From contig NC_092577.1 in assembly GCF_037975245.1 (NCBI RefSeq), positions 14,656,013-14,720,012 on the forward strand: DNA of 64,000 bases. The letters are read 5' to 3'. The stretch is from Apostichopus japonicus (Eukaryota > Echinodermata > Holothuroidea > Aspidochirotida > Stichopodidae). Shown one piece after another: positions 1 through 11,875 of the stretch (its first letter is position 1; each line of letters starts with the position of its first letter). The position numbers and the translations under genes are program-made. A model generated the notes under the pieces. That model saw only the letters and a list, made by a program, of their open reading frames with translations. It searched no databases and was not told where the DNA came from.

Positions 1-1335
1 ACTGTACGCGTTCTTGTGGATTACACTGACTGGCTGCTATGCACTTGAATGCATAAGTAAGTTAATCTCTTAATCTTCTTTATTAATCTATAATATTTAC
101 ATAAATACCGTCTTTGCGCACTTAACGTTGGTTAAGTTCGAATAATTTCGATGCCAAGTACATGGCAGTGAAACATCGATGTTTAAAACTTGAAAAATGT
201 GAACGAGCTTTTAATATAACATTATGTGGTGCTCTTTCTTTAACTATGCACAAAAGTTGTTCCTATTCAGAATACAAAGTAATATGTAAAAAATATTTGA
301 GAGACAGGGAGCGCGCTAGAAAGAGAGAGAGGTGCAGAGAGATATAGAAAGAGGTGGAGATATGCAGAAGATGGAAGGATGGAAGTGAAAGGGAGGAGTG
401 AGCGGATGATATTGCTCATTTTCAATTAGGGTATTCCTTGCATTCACATCATTTTAAAAGGTGCTAAGAAGTATATAATCCAAAGAGCAGACCACAATTG
501 GATATATACCACTCCAATCTGGGGGCACATGGATCGTCAATTATTCGAACATTCAATACTTCCTACATGGGTATTCCACTTCAACTTCAGCCACCGCAAT
601 ACTCATTCTAGATTTAAGAGGCATTTGTGACACATCTTCGCCCTTTTTGAATCACGAAGAAACTTGACCGAATTTGACCCCCTGTCCTTTATTGATCAAT
701 ACTCACTTAGGCAGTACATCTTATAACCAGAGACATCACGGTTGGGGTTAACGAAATTAGAAGTCGTTTGCCACATTCTGTCTTGCATGAATCTGACCTA
801 CTTTGAACTTTAATCTCAATTGATCACGTGCTATCAGGGGTTTTAATATAATGTAAACTTTCATTCTCCAACATCGCACGTTGGTTTGAGGGTTTCGGCC
901 ATTTTGGTATACGAGTAATGACCCAATACCTGTTTTTTCATTATCGTTTCAACTCTGAAGTTTTCACTATCATGAGTATACCCTATACTTCCCACACCTT
1001 TGCACACATCACGTTTAAACTCTATCAATCTACTGATTTATCATAAAACAGCGAGTCTTTTGCCTAAACTGAGCTCATTTGAAAATACGTCCTTTAATAC
1101 CACTGCCATAACGATTTACCTGCCTCGGGCATTTGAATAGGCTCTCGCAGTAGATCGGGGGAAATTTGAGCTGAGGAAGTAACTTTTCCTTGCTCGTTCC
1201 CTTAGCAAGGCTATTACGTGACACACAGGCTAATGTTCCAGACTAATAACCTTAAAAGGTGCAGAAGTGGCCAGTGACGAAAAATAAACGGCAGTCTTAC
1301 TAAAGGGTGGATTTTCAAATGCCAAATTGACTTTT
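1..1335. other. AT-rich non-coding DNA
   Basis: I see no convincing gene. A purine-rich (GA) tract lies at about 296-400. A stretch around 890-1010 contains a 'gccattttggtat' block that recurs, diverged, at about 2630-2645 next to similar text, so both are probably old copies of one dispersed repeat. The short ORFs here show no recognisable domain. Confidence 0.5.
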
Positions 1336-2236
1336 GACCTGGTTTGAACATATGGTTGACCTGATATACGTGGTCATGGTGGCGCGGGTGTGGGCGTGTG
1401 TGCAAGTTCGTGTGTGACGCCCAGATTGTAAACACGATATCGCAAGATAGAAATCATCGATACGTTTTAATCTTGGCATTTAGATGCCCCATATCAGGTA
1501 GACATACCCCATTCTTATTGGTGGAGGTCAAAGGTCAACTGAGATCACCAGGGGTGAAACTTTGTAAACCTTGTAAACACGACATTTCAAGTTAGAAAGC
1601 ATAAGTACTTCTCATCCTTAGCATGTGAATGCATTGTAGTGAGTTAAAGAGCACTATTGCTTTTGGTGGAATGTCATCTGGGGTCACCAGAGGTCAAACA
1701 CTAAAAACCTTGTAAAGACGATATATCATGATATGTAGTAAGAATACGTTTTATACTTTAAGGCAGTTGTATATTTCATATCAAGTATAAGATACATTTA
1801 GTGTTTCAAAGTTCATCTGAGATCACCAGATGACAAATGTTAAAAACATTGTTAACACAATATCTCAAGTAAGGAAACAGTTATACTTTTAATACTTGGA
1901 ATATGGATGCGTTATATTGAATAGAAGAGCTCAATTAATTTTAGTCGAGGTCAAAGGTCATCTGGGTCGTCAGCAGTCAAAATCTGAGAACATTTAAAAC
2001 ATGATTTTTCATGGTAGAAATCATGGATACTTTTCATACATGGTATATGGATTTGCCATATTGAGTACTAGAATCCTTTTGCTTGTGAGGTCAAATCTGA
2101 TTTGTTGTCGCCAGAGGTCAAACTCCGAAAACCCTTTAAAATGATATCTAAAGATAAGAATCATGGATAATTCTCACACTTGGTGTGTGGGTGCATCACA
2201 TTGAGTACAATACCCTATTGTTTTTGGTGGTGTGGA
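1336..2236. repeat. diverged ~145-bp tandem repeat with AGGTCA half-sites
   Basis: About six diverged units follow each other. Each runs through a block like 'tggaggtcaaaggtcatctg', then 'ggtcaccagaggtcaaa', then 'ttgtaaacacgatatctcaag', then a 'catggatacttttcatactt' block. Two units keep a perfect AGGTCA-A-AGGTCA direct repeat (1525-1537 and 1948-1960). The units are old and non-identical, and no ORF runs through them. Confidence 0.75.
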
Positions 2237-3127
2237 TTGCTACGTACTGTAGAATGACCTGCGTTTATCGTGTCATAGTGTAAATGTACATCAAAATAAT
2301 GGTTCGGGACATTTACATTCTAACAGCTATTTCAGGTTAACAAGCAGAAGTCTAGTGCAATAAATTCATCAAAACCTCAATGCATTTTGCATTCTGGTTT
2401 AAATTAATACATAAGCTGTAAACTGTCTGACATTCTACATGGGTTTTGAGGGTTGCGGTCATTTGTCAATGCACGGTGGTAATACATACAATGCTCTGAA
2501 ACATACCCACCAAGTTTGAAGTCTTTGAGCCAGACGCAGTTTGAAAAAGGATTTTTTACACAATTAGGCCAATTCGGTAGCCACGTTATGCCCCAAAACT
2601 CTTTTCGGCATTTTATCTTGAAGGATTCAGCCATTTTGGTATGCGAATAATCACATTACTAAAATGTTGTCTTTTGGGGCTATTTGACCTTTGCACTTTG
2701 AACCGTGCCGTTGTACATCACGTAGGCGCTATATGATATGCCTTTCCACAGACCCACATGCGAATCGGAAGTAGTTTGAAAATCATATATTTGCGAAAAG
2801 GCGTTTCACGAGCAACACTGTCACCTGACGATCGGTGGAATTCTGACACTTGGTATGTGCCCGGGCATGAGATGTAGTGCCTACATGACTAACGACGTCA
2901 TAGGTTCAAAGGTTAGGGGTTAATTCGTAGTACGAAAACATCATTTCGACCATTGCGAGCATACCTAAACGATAAATGGCCCATGTATAGCAGTATGAAA
3001 GCAGTATGGAAGTTTACAGTACACTAATTAATGTAAAACGACAATGGTCGCATGGTCAATGGTTTTCCAACGTGTGAAAGGTGCATGTACAAAATATACT
3101 TAAAACTTGGTGAGTCAGAATAAATAT
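2237..3127. other. non-coding DNA with decayed dispersed repeats
   Basis: No supported gene. A 76-codon minus-strand ORF at 2404-2634 overlaps text shared with about 890-1010, which argues for repeat-derived sequence and not a gene. Short duplicated words such as 'agcagtatg' occur near 2990. Confidence 0.4.
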
Positions 3128-3640
3128 CAGTGGCGGAGCTAGAGGTATTGGTCAGGGGCGAGAATTGTCTGTAGGGCGCTTTCGACACTATCTAAGCGGA
3201 GCGCCACCACAGGTTGGCGCGGAGCGTACAGAAAGATACCGCCGGAAATGACCCTTTACAACACACTGATCATGGAGCGGCGTATAACGTACACTGCATG
3301 CCGACCTAAAGTTTGGAGTTTATTACTATTTCAGCCACTGCTATTTCAGCCACTGCGCGTGGCGTATCGTCTAAAAATAGATCAAAACCCCGTACAGTTC
3401 TTGGAAATAGTTTCGAACAACGGAAGTGCCGATAAATTAAAGGCCGCCGTTAGAGCATTTTGTCAGAAAATAACACCAACAAAATGTGAAAAATGTCAAC
3501 AGGTAGATGAGAGCGCGATAAAAAAGTCAGTAATCGCGAATAAGTAAAAAGTGGTAAAAAGCTGAATAGGGCACCAGCAGTCCATTTGAGTCCGCCAGGG
3601 GGAGGCATTCGCCCCTGGCTGTATGGACGCTCCGCCACTG
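3128..3640. mobile_element. MITE-like non-autonomous DNA transposon
   Basis: The element begins CAGTGGCGGAGC and ends GCTCCGCCACTG except for one inserted base pair near the inner side, so the outer 11-12 bp form terminal inverted repeats. A second inner match (caggggcga near both ends) extends the similarity to roughly 35 bp. The interior is about 513 bp with no transposase; an internal 99-codon ORF (3248-3547) has no recognisable domain. CAGTGGCGG-type ends are common in hAT-like elements. I could not find a clear 8-bp target duplication, so the superfamily is uncertain. Confidence 0.6.
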
Positions 3641-5198
3641 ACTGAGTGGTCATATCTTAGCGGTAATGCAGAGAAAAAAAAGAATAAAGATTTAGATGTG
3701 AACTGCAACTCCGTGAATGGATTATCTATAGTTGTGGTATTTTTATAGTATTTATTAACCATCCATTATAGCGTTTCAACTTGAAAAGCGGCTAAAAACT
3801 CAAATAATTATACAATGCTCGAGACTGTTTTAATGATAAATGCCTGATGTTGCATGAAGGATACACATCACATACATACATTCTACATGCATAATGAAAT
3901 GGGGTATTCGTATTCAATATAAGTATCAGGACAGAAAAAGTTACTGCCGTTAACTGGCAGTGCTTCTAAGCAGCAAGGGCGTCGGAATGTGTCCAATCCA
4001 GGAGAGGGAGGTTCGAAGGAGATGTCCTGGGCAGTTGGACATTTGGTTTTCATTTGATGGAGAAAACCCGCCAACGAGTTACATGTCATAGTTCAAAGGA
4101 CATTAAGTCGAGAAAATGTTTTTGGTCATTATGAAGTGCCAAAGGTCCATGTAAGAAATCAGAAAGTAATGTTTATGTTGCATCAGTTATCAATTATCCT
4201 AAAGGATCAAAGGTCACGTGTTCGATGGAGAAACACGCCAACATTGTCAACTTGCCATAATGGCCGAAATGTCACTCACGCTAAGTAAGATATCATCATG
4301 CTTACGTTGTTTACGTCGTGTTAATTAGGATAGAACACCATGTTGAAAACGCAACTTTCAATATCTATTTCGTGTTAACGTTAAACGTCAATGTCACGTG
4401 CGTAATGGTCAAAGGTGATCCATCTAACTAATGAAATCCAACTAAACTTTTATTTTGGCTGTTATGCACATGTCAGAACTGAAACTGACATACGCATGTA
4501 GGCAAGACGGCTTTTAATGTTTGTATTGTGTCGTAAATGCCTTCAAACTTGTAATGGTGATGTCTACTACAAACATGGTATAGGTACATGGTATGTATCA
4601 TGTACCAAGGTCATATGACCAACGTTTGGGACGATATCTGCAATCTGCAGTTATTTGCTGAAATTAGCTCAGACATAAACGATATCACTAGTTTGTTGCG
4701 TTATGTAACAACAGAGATATAAAACCTTGACAAAGCGTCTTGTTTTTCAAAACACATGTCTTTGTTAATACTTATACGCTACACCTATACCACACTTCCA
4801 TAGCAGATAAGAGTAGCCAAACCTATGTTGCATGCAAATATTGAATCGAAAATGCTATTGTCATTAACTGTAAACAGTTGATGATCATTGTAAAATACTT
4901 TCTATTTTTTGTTGGAGAGGGGAGGGGTCAATAAAGAATGAATAAGTTAGAAATGTGAGGAGAGCGTTGCATCAGTAATTTGAGTGTGAAAAATGCCATT
5001 TTCTGTTAGAACCGTAGAACCGTTACAACAGTATCTAGCAGCTATAATGTGGTGGAAAGATGAGGCTTTGCAATTGAAGTAACGATACACGATAACAATT
5101 TCGTGTATTTGGAATATTGCAAATAATAACATGCATGACAGCGCAAAAGTAATTATCAAGAGAATCAAATATTTGAAATGCAAACAGTTACAATTATT
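3641..5198. other. non-coding DNA with a small internal duplication
   Basis: No supported gene. Two diverged copies of a ~45-bp block starting near 'gatggagaaaacccgccaac' (about 4056) and 'gatggagaaacacgccaac' (about 4223) lie ~165 bp apart, so part of 4040-4270 is an old tandem duplication. AAAGGTCACGTG (about 4209) joins an AGGTCA half-site to an E-box. Confidence 0.4.
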
Positions 5199-5220
5199 CT
5201 ATATATATATATATATATAC
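5199..5220. repeat. (TA)n microsatellite
   Basis: A pure alternating TA tract of about 20 bp. Confidence 0.9.
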
Positions 5221-5509
5221 TCTTATGTCTTGATCCTAACAGAATTCCCATTAAGCTGCCTAAGAAGTGCGTATGTTACCTTTAATTTGTTTCAATCATG
5301 GTTATTCACCTCACCCCATCGTATTCCAAACTTTTTCCAAAAGAACTGTTTTGACCGCTTTCATGAAAAAAAAAACATTTGAAAGTAGAATTTGTGGTAG
5401 AGGTGCTTGCAAAGTGTCTAATGCTCTGTTACAACATATATGTATCGTGTATACCACAGTTGTTAATTGTGTCCACCATAGACTGGTATATAGCAATAAC
5501 ATGGGCAAC

Positions 5510-5678
<169 letters not shown>

Positions 5679-6622
5679 CGTAACCTATGATATAATCTAC
5701 GTACACCTGCACAGCTACTATTTTACCTCATTGTTATTCTTCACCGTGAACAGTATGAATTCACAATAATAAGCTTGTCATTTCTTTAAGTCAATGAAAT
5801 TCCAAACATATATCTTGCCTTGTGTGCAAATTACTGTCGGATATTATATAATGACATTAGTTTGTGTACTGAGTTATATTAGCAATGAGATTGCATAAAT
5901 TGTGTAGCCTAACAATAGTCTTACGGTGACTTCAAAAATTCCCTTTCCCCTGATGTTACAACTGTCTACAGATCCTCATGACGAATGCGGTATGTTGACA
6001 TTAATTGCTTGAACTTGCAGTCCTTTCTTCGTTTCAAAGAATGACTTTAGGCACATGGTTCATCTTGATAGGTTGCAGATTGTTGAAACGCACTACTCTC
6101 ACTCTCTGTTGTATTGCACTGTCAATTAAACACAAAATGCCATTTAAACACATATGGATCATCAGTTAAAGTGACTGGGATACTAAGTCTAACACATGAG
6201 GATCATCAGTTAAAATGACTGGGCTACTAAGTCTAACAGATCATTAGGTCAGTTTCACAGTTGCAACACAAAGCTCAAAAGGAAAACATACGGCAAATAA
6301 CATGCCCACAATTCACTTCATGTTTGTATAAGGTCAAAACAGCATGCTCTCGTGGGGCGATCAGAATTTATAATACAATGGATTCACCTTAAGATTTAGA
6401 CATGTTCCTCCAGAGGACCTCCAGAGAATGAGCATTTGAATATTCTGAAATCTGCAATAGCTTGAGCAATAAGTTGTTATCTCTCAAACTTTATCTTAAT
6501 GACGATGTCAATTTTGCCTCAAGTTATCAAAGGTTCAGTGTGACTTTATCTATATAACATTGTCCGTTGGAAAATATCGTGTACTTAAACAGTGTGTAAT
6601 TTGTTACATTCAGTATACCAAA
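5679..6622. other. non-coding DNA
   Basis: No gene seen. A short direct repeat of the 'gatcatcagttaaa.tgactggg.tactaagtctaaca' type occurs twice (about 6155-6195 and 6200-6240). Confidence 0.45.
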
Positions 6623-6710
6623 CGGTCGGTCGGTCAGTGGGTCGGTCGGTCGGTCGGTCGGCCGGTCGGCCGATCGGCCGGTCGGTCGGTCGGTCGGTCG
6701 GTCGGTCGGT
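6623..6710. repeat. (CGGT)n microsatellite
   Basis: About 88 bp of CGGT tetranucleotide with a few CGGC and CGAT variants. It is strikingly CpG-rich against its AT-rich surroundings. The Val-Gly-Arg-Ser and Pro-Thr-Asp-Arg ORFs on the two strands are repeat translations. Confidence 0.95.
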
Positions 6711-7440
6711 AACCAAACAATACATTGTGCTCGCTGTGTGTGGCAGGGTGTGTTGCAGAAGCAATATATATATCGAATACCAATTATCCTTTAATATACA
6801 TCTCGCAACCACGTTTAAACTTTGGAAGCTCCGTGCAAATTGTATACTTTCTTACCCCCACCCCCTTTTTGTAACCCCATCCAACCACTCTCCAATAGAT
6901 AATGTGATACAACTTAAACATGTTTCAAAACTGTACTGTTTTTTATGGTTTGACGGTTAATGTTTATCCTCTTGATTATTTCTCTTGATTCGGACAGACG
7001 TCTACAAACTCTGTGACTTGAGTGCGTAAAGTATTTTCAATGATGTTATTATTAGTATAACTATTTATCTTATCATTTGAAAGTAGATGGTTAAATAATT
7101 GAAAAACAAAAGAAAATAAGTAACCATCCGAAAGATTTGATCTACTTTCACGCCATGCATATAAATATGATATTCCTTCAATATTATGGTAAGAAGGTAA
7201 ATTTCATTCCTGGATAATTGTTAACACATCCTCACAGGTTAAGTATAAAGACATTAGATTCTTGACAAATCTAATATTTGTGTGCATATTATTTACGATA
7301 CGAGCGATAAACCCAAAATTAAGAAGTATTTAAATAAGTGTCCTAAAGCCGGAATTGGTAAATTATGATGTTCTATTAATGTACTCTTTCTTCTTTCTCT
7401 TTGGTCGTTCTCGCAGATCCCAGCAGGTGTAAAGGTATAT
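6711..7440. other. non-coding DNA
   Basis: No gene or repeat can be supported. A GTAAGAAGGTAA string near 7190 resembles a donor but has no acceptor or pyrimidine tract in front. Confidence 0.4.
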
Positions 7441-7483
7441 GACGACGACGATGATGATAATGATAATGATGATGACAATGATA

Positions 7484-7566
<83 letters not shown>

Positions 7567-7568
7567 GG

Positions 7569-7657
<89 letters not shown>

Positions 7658-7672
7658 ATGATGATGATGATT

Positions 7673-7753
<81 letters not shown>

Positions 7754-7757
7754 ATTA
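7441..7757. repeat. (GAT)n trinucleotide tract with a (GGT)n block
   Basis: About 317 bp of GAT/ATG repeat, with GAC units at the left edge, a 20-bp GGT block around 7551-7570, and scattered ATT units. The poly-His (minus) and poly-Met (plus) ORFs are artefacts of the triplet period. Confidence 0.95.
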
Positions 7758-9470
7758 TCTAGCACTTCTTTAATTTGGCCTTTACAGAATTGATAGAAGA
7801 ATGCGGACCATGCATAGGTAATCACATGTTACTTAAAGTTAAATATTAAAGACAGCAGTCCACGACACTAAATCGCAAACACCCTTCATGAACATTTGTA
7901 AATGTTACACCCTACAGTAATGAAGTACGCACTGAACAAAACAACCTTTGTCATTGTACCCCTTGAACTAAAATTCGTCATTGTATATGATTTTTGATAA
8001 TACTTAACTTGTGAAGTCCCTATCACGTAGCACCGTCGTACTCTAGTAGCATCTTAACCACATAAGTCCTTAAAGTACTTGGCATACACATTACACCTGT
8101 GAAGTCAGTCCATTGTTTCCACAAGTCTTAGCTAAATGTTGCTTATTGTAACTCTAACAATAACGATAAAACTGTAAAACATTTGTTCTTTTCATTGCGG
8201 CCTTTGTTACACGTCCAGGTGGTTGTGGTATGTTACTCATAATTATGTATTTTCTCAGTTCTATCCAATGGTGCTTAAATCCATTCCTATGATAGTACGA
8301 CGAAACTGTATTCTTAAAAGTGATGAAAGTGACACTTAGAAAATTAGATAGTTTGTTATGGAAATTGCCCTTGTGATATGATCAAACTGCACTGGATATT
8401 AAATCAAAACCATGTATTTTTTATGGGTTACGTGAACCGTTATATTCGGTAGATAAGATTTCCATTAACGATTGCTACCGTAAAGCTTTATTTGCTTTCA
8501 ACGATGAAAGACAATAGCACACACACAGTCTTTTAATTAACTTGCATTGTAATTAATTAATTCAGACAAATATACTCCGTCAACGAAAAAGTAAAATGAA
8601 ACAACTTGATATTTGTTAAGTGTTTATGGTGTATTTTAGGATTAAACAAACAATTAGTTTCATTTTCTACGTGATCCGAAGAGTAAACGCATAATCAAAC
8701 CAAAAATATTAGCTGATAGAGATGCAGACTTAGGTTGTACAATCCCGATGGTGATGTCATAACAGTTTCCTTCTGAGAGACATCAATCGTGTCAGACGGA
8801 GCAATTTTTTAATCTCATAGTGATGCGAGAGTTGCCAGTAGATAACAAACTTGTATTAGTTTCTCTTTTTTTATTGTAGTGTATTCATGATGGTAGTAAG
8901 CCACTTTGGTTCCAAAGACTAACGAAGTAGTAAACCGTTGCTCCGACAAGTGGTGTGACATCGGAAAGAACATTTAAACACTTTTCCTGCAAATACAAAC
9001 ATATTTCTCCTTAACTGATGGGCACGAAAAGTCCGAAATACATATTCACGTGTTGTATTGATGTCACCAAATACCAGTTGAACAGGTGTCAAATGAAAAA
9101 TTCCAAAGAGAGTACGGTAGTAATATAAGACACTAAACATTTCGCATCGTAATAAGCAGCTCTCATTGTTATTAGATTTGATTTTCCCATCTAGCAATCT
9201 GGTTAAAACTGTTAAAATTTTCAACCCATTTAAAGGTGTGGCAATGTAGAGTAGAATGTAATCTATAACTGCATTCTTTACACGCTGAACCGGACCTCTT
9301 GGTGAAGGCGAGCTTTCTTGTTATCGCTTCACTTGCATTCCATCGCAAAATATTCGTTACAGCCACGTTATTACAAAAGAACCTTACAATCCTCTACTCA
9401 TTACTAATGATGCGCTCGAAAATATCAATGTAATTATTTCATTTCTTCATGAACTCATGTCGATTTCAGG
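7758..9470. other. non-coding DNA
   Basis: No supported gene. A minus-strand ORF pair (8919-9366) includes 'LTPVQLVFGD', which loosely recalls the C-terminal end of retroelement integrase cores. There is no catalytic motif around it, so I do not call it. Confidence 0.35.
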
Positions 9471-9640
9471 TCAATTAAAAAAAAAAGAAACAAGAGGGCA
9501 ATCCATGGAGTTACAAATCCCATCTCCTCCATGACAGGAGTGATTGTTGGGTTACTACTGAACGCATTTGGTTGCTATCGTTAGGCCAATTTTATCTTTG
9601 ACCTCAGTTGACCTTTGTCCTTAACCCTAAACACCTAAAT
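9471..9640. repeat. possible dispersed repeat fragment
   Basis: A short A-rich run (9476-9490) followed by 'acaagagggcaatccatgg' and a text with several short self-similar words. The layout suggests an old interspersed repeat. No terminal structure is visible. Confidence 0.25.
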
Positions 9641-10394
9641 CTGTACTATTTTAAAATTCGTCACATCATCCTCTACATATGGTGTGGTTTAATGCCCTTT
9701 CCCTACATATTGACAAGCAGAAAATGGCTAAAAAGGTTTCTTGAGCTTTGGTATTTCAGGTTGCTGGTTATGTTTGTGATGTCACGTCTCAGCTGCGCAA
9801 AACACAGAAATACAATGCTATATATGATCCTATTTTTTTCTCAAGAATTTAATGATTTTGAGCAGGAAAAGAAAATGAGCTAAAAGGCGTCATAACTGTA
9901 GAATATTAAAAATATAAAATGCTACCGTTATTTTTCCATTCTCTTCTTTGCTCCATTAGATTTCTATCAACTCTGCGACAAATGTGCGTATATCTAGTTG
10001 ATAAAACAACAACATATTACATTGTGTGGACATCCAAATATTTAATTTTGAATACTTGATGATATTATGCATTGAACTGTGTTTGGAAAACTGAAATAAT
10101 GCTCTAACGCCCAAAAATGTATTTTATCTTTGTATTGAATACGTTTTATATTTTGTTTTGTTTTATCAATTTCCTCCGCTAGTCTCTGACGTCATAAAGA
10201 AATTTATTACAATCCAAACTTCTTTTTCGCCTTTTTACAGTTTCTGAATCTTGCAGTAAGTTAAAAAACACGTCTTGTGTTGGCTTCTTTTGACGCCATT
10301 TTCTCGCTGCTAAGGTTGTTACGTGTTTTGGCGATGCACCCTGAATTTTGGACTGCTAAATTAAAATATTATAGTATGTTACTCTTTGACCACA

Positions 10395-10595
10395 TCAGGA
10401 TTGTGTAGGATTTTACAGGGGATTGTGTTCTTGGCGTTGCACGTGATTTCGCATGACTGTGGAGTTCTGTGTTCATGGCATTGTGCGGGATTGTGCTCAT
10501 CTTAGCAATACCCAGGATTGTGAAGCACTGTTCACATGACATTGCGCATGATTTTGTTTATGAAATTGTGCAGGATTGTGTTCACGGTAATGGAA
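10395..10595. repeat. decayed ~25-bp tandem repeat
   Basis: Variants of 'caggattgtgttcatg(g/a)cattgtg' follow one another about seven times. A 64-codon ORF (10469-10663) with a hydrophobic start is a translation of this repeat. Confidence 0.5.
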
Positions 10596-10719
10596 ATACT
10601 TTAAAAAGTAGACAAAAGCAAAGTGCAAATAGATGGTCTCACCGAACGTTCACATACCAATAATGTGTAACATCAACTTCTAGATACGGGTTTTAAGTGG
10701 ACTCATTTCGACCGACATG

Positions 10720-10968
10720 ATGTATGTATGTATTTGTATGTATTTTAGATCCTCCTGCAAGCAGGAACTCCCGAAGAAGCCTCATTGGTTTATCAAAGCC
10801 GCAAGCTGACCGACGTCAGTCTCTTACATTCATATTTAACGTCTATGATTATGAATTGTTAATTGTCAACAACTATGTAACTGGACGACATACATTAATC
10901 TGGGAGTGACTCAAACCGGGGACCTTATGATTGAAAGGCACCGGCGTTTACCACTGATATAACACTCC
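10720..10968 (-). mobile_element. tRNA-derived SINE
   Basis: Read on the minus strand, the element starts GGAGTGTTATATCAGTGG, resembling a tRNA 5' end with an A box, and has GGTTTGAGTCA as a B box about 50 nt later. GGAGTG and CACTCC can pair as an acceptor stem. A ~150-bp body follows and the element ends in a CATA-type simple-repeat tail (10720-10748). Head, body and tail in this order are the hallmark of a tRNA-derived SINE. The D-arm and anticodon arm are degenerate, so it is not a working tRNA. No target duplication was found. Confidence 0.65.
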
Positions 10969-10984
10969 AAAGTATGCTTTGTAT

Positions 10985-11340
10985 GCTTTGTAATGACGGA
11001 ATGGCTAATTGTGTAGGCTGTAGTCATAATGGTATCCATAAAATCTCATAGAAGAGACTTGTTGAAATCAAAATATTAAGAAGTGAATACATTAGTAGAC
11101 ATTTACATGAAATGAACAATTCATGGATGAATTAAAGGTTGTGAATTAAAGTGTGTGAAAAAGTAGAAAAGACAGAATATAACCTATAGACATTCACATG
11201 AAGTGAAGACCCCTCGATGGAGTAAATGCTGTCAAATGAGATTGTTTTAACTAAGTCAAAGTACAGACAAGCAGTGGAAACGTATTCAACTTCCGAAAAT
11301 ATGTATAAGATATTAACTAACGTACCAAATCGTAACCAAT
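10985..11340 (+). repeat. truncated first cassette of the microexon array
   Basis: The text matches the upstream part of later cassettes ('ggctaattgt...ggctgta...cataa') and then jumps straight to the part that normally follows a microexon ('atcaaaatattaagaagtgaatac...tagacatttacatga'). The acceptor, microexon and donor seem to be deleted. This marks the left edge of the array next to the SINE. Confidence 0.5.
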
Positions 11341-11869
11341 CTTCTTAGCCAACTTGCAACATAATAAATATAAAGTATACTACAGTTCAGTGAATCATCA
11401 AATGTAATGATCTGTACAACAAGGCTCAAGTTTGACAGATATTAACACATATACGAAGCGGTGAACGATAATGTGTAAATAACACTTTGATAAGTGACAC
11501 ATTCTATATATCATGATCCAGAGTTACAAATTCACTTACACAAATGGTAACGTTATATAACGAAAGGTTTGCCGACGATGTGTGGAATATACCGGAAATC
11601 AGGCTCCAAACAATAACGTAGCCACCTCTGATAAAGGTTTCCCCAATCTGTGAGGATTCACGACGAGAAGGGTAATATACCAACATCACTTACTGTTTTT
11701 TTTTATGACATAAACAGCTAATTGTTCTGGCTGTATTCAAAGCACTATAGTATGCTCTCGCAAGTTGAGTACTTAAGCAATAGATTTGCTGTACCGTAAA
11801 GAAATCTTCACTTTAGTAACGTTAATTTATGATCATATTTTGTTTTTTTGTTTTGTTTCTCTATTGAAG

Positions 11870-11875
11870 TCCCGG
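11870..11875 (+). other. candidate microexon 1 (type A), TCCCGG
   Basis: The acceptor is ctctattgaag behind a T-rich tract, and the donor is GTAAGATATT. Frame 0 gives Ser-Arg. Confidence 0.5.

Noticed and set aside
6592-6960. 122-codon ORF through the CGGT repeat
   Set aside because: The start lies in the tetranucleotide repeat, and the rest has no recognisable domain or coding bias.
7185-7200. GTAAGAAGGTAA as a possible further microexon donor
   Set aside because: There is no AG with a pyrimidine tract at the right distance, and the flanks do not match any cassette.
7376-7825. 149-codon poly-His ORF on the minus strand and poly-Met ORF on the plus strand
   Set aside because: Both are translations of a pure GAT/ATC trinucleotide repeat with no coding sequence outside it.
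8919-9366. Possible integrase fragment (LTPVQLVFGD) on the minus strand
   Set aside because: The similarity is short and generic; no DDE residues or other retroelement domains occur nearby.
10469-10663. 64-codon ORF with a signal-peptide-like start just before the array
   Set aside because: The DNA is a decayed ~25-bp tandem repeat, and no donor leads in frame into the array. It is not usable as a first exon on this evidence.
10903-10968. Functional tRNA gene
   Set aside because: A- and B-box-like sequences are present, but the D-arm and anticodon arm do not fold properly, and a SINE body and simple-repeat tail follow.
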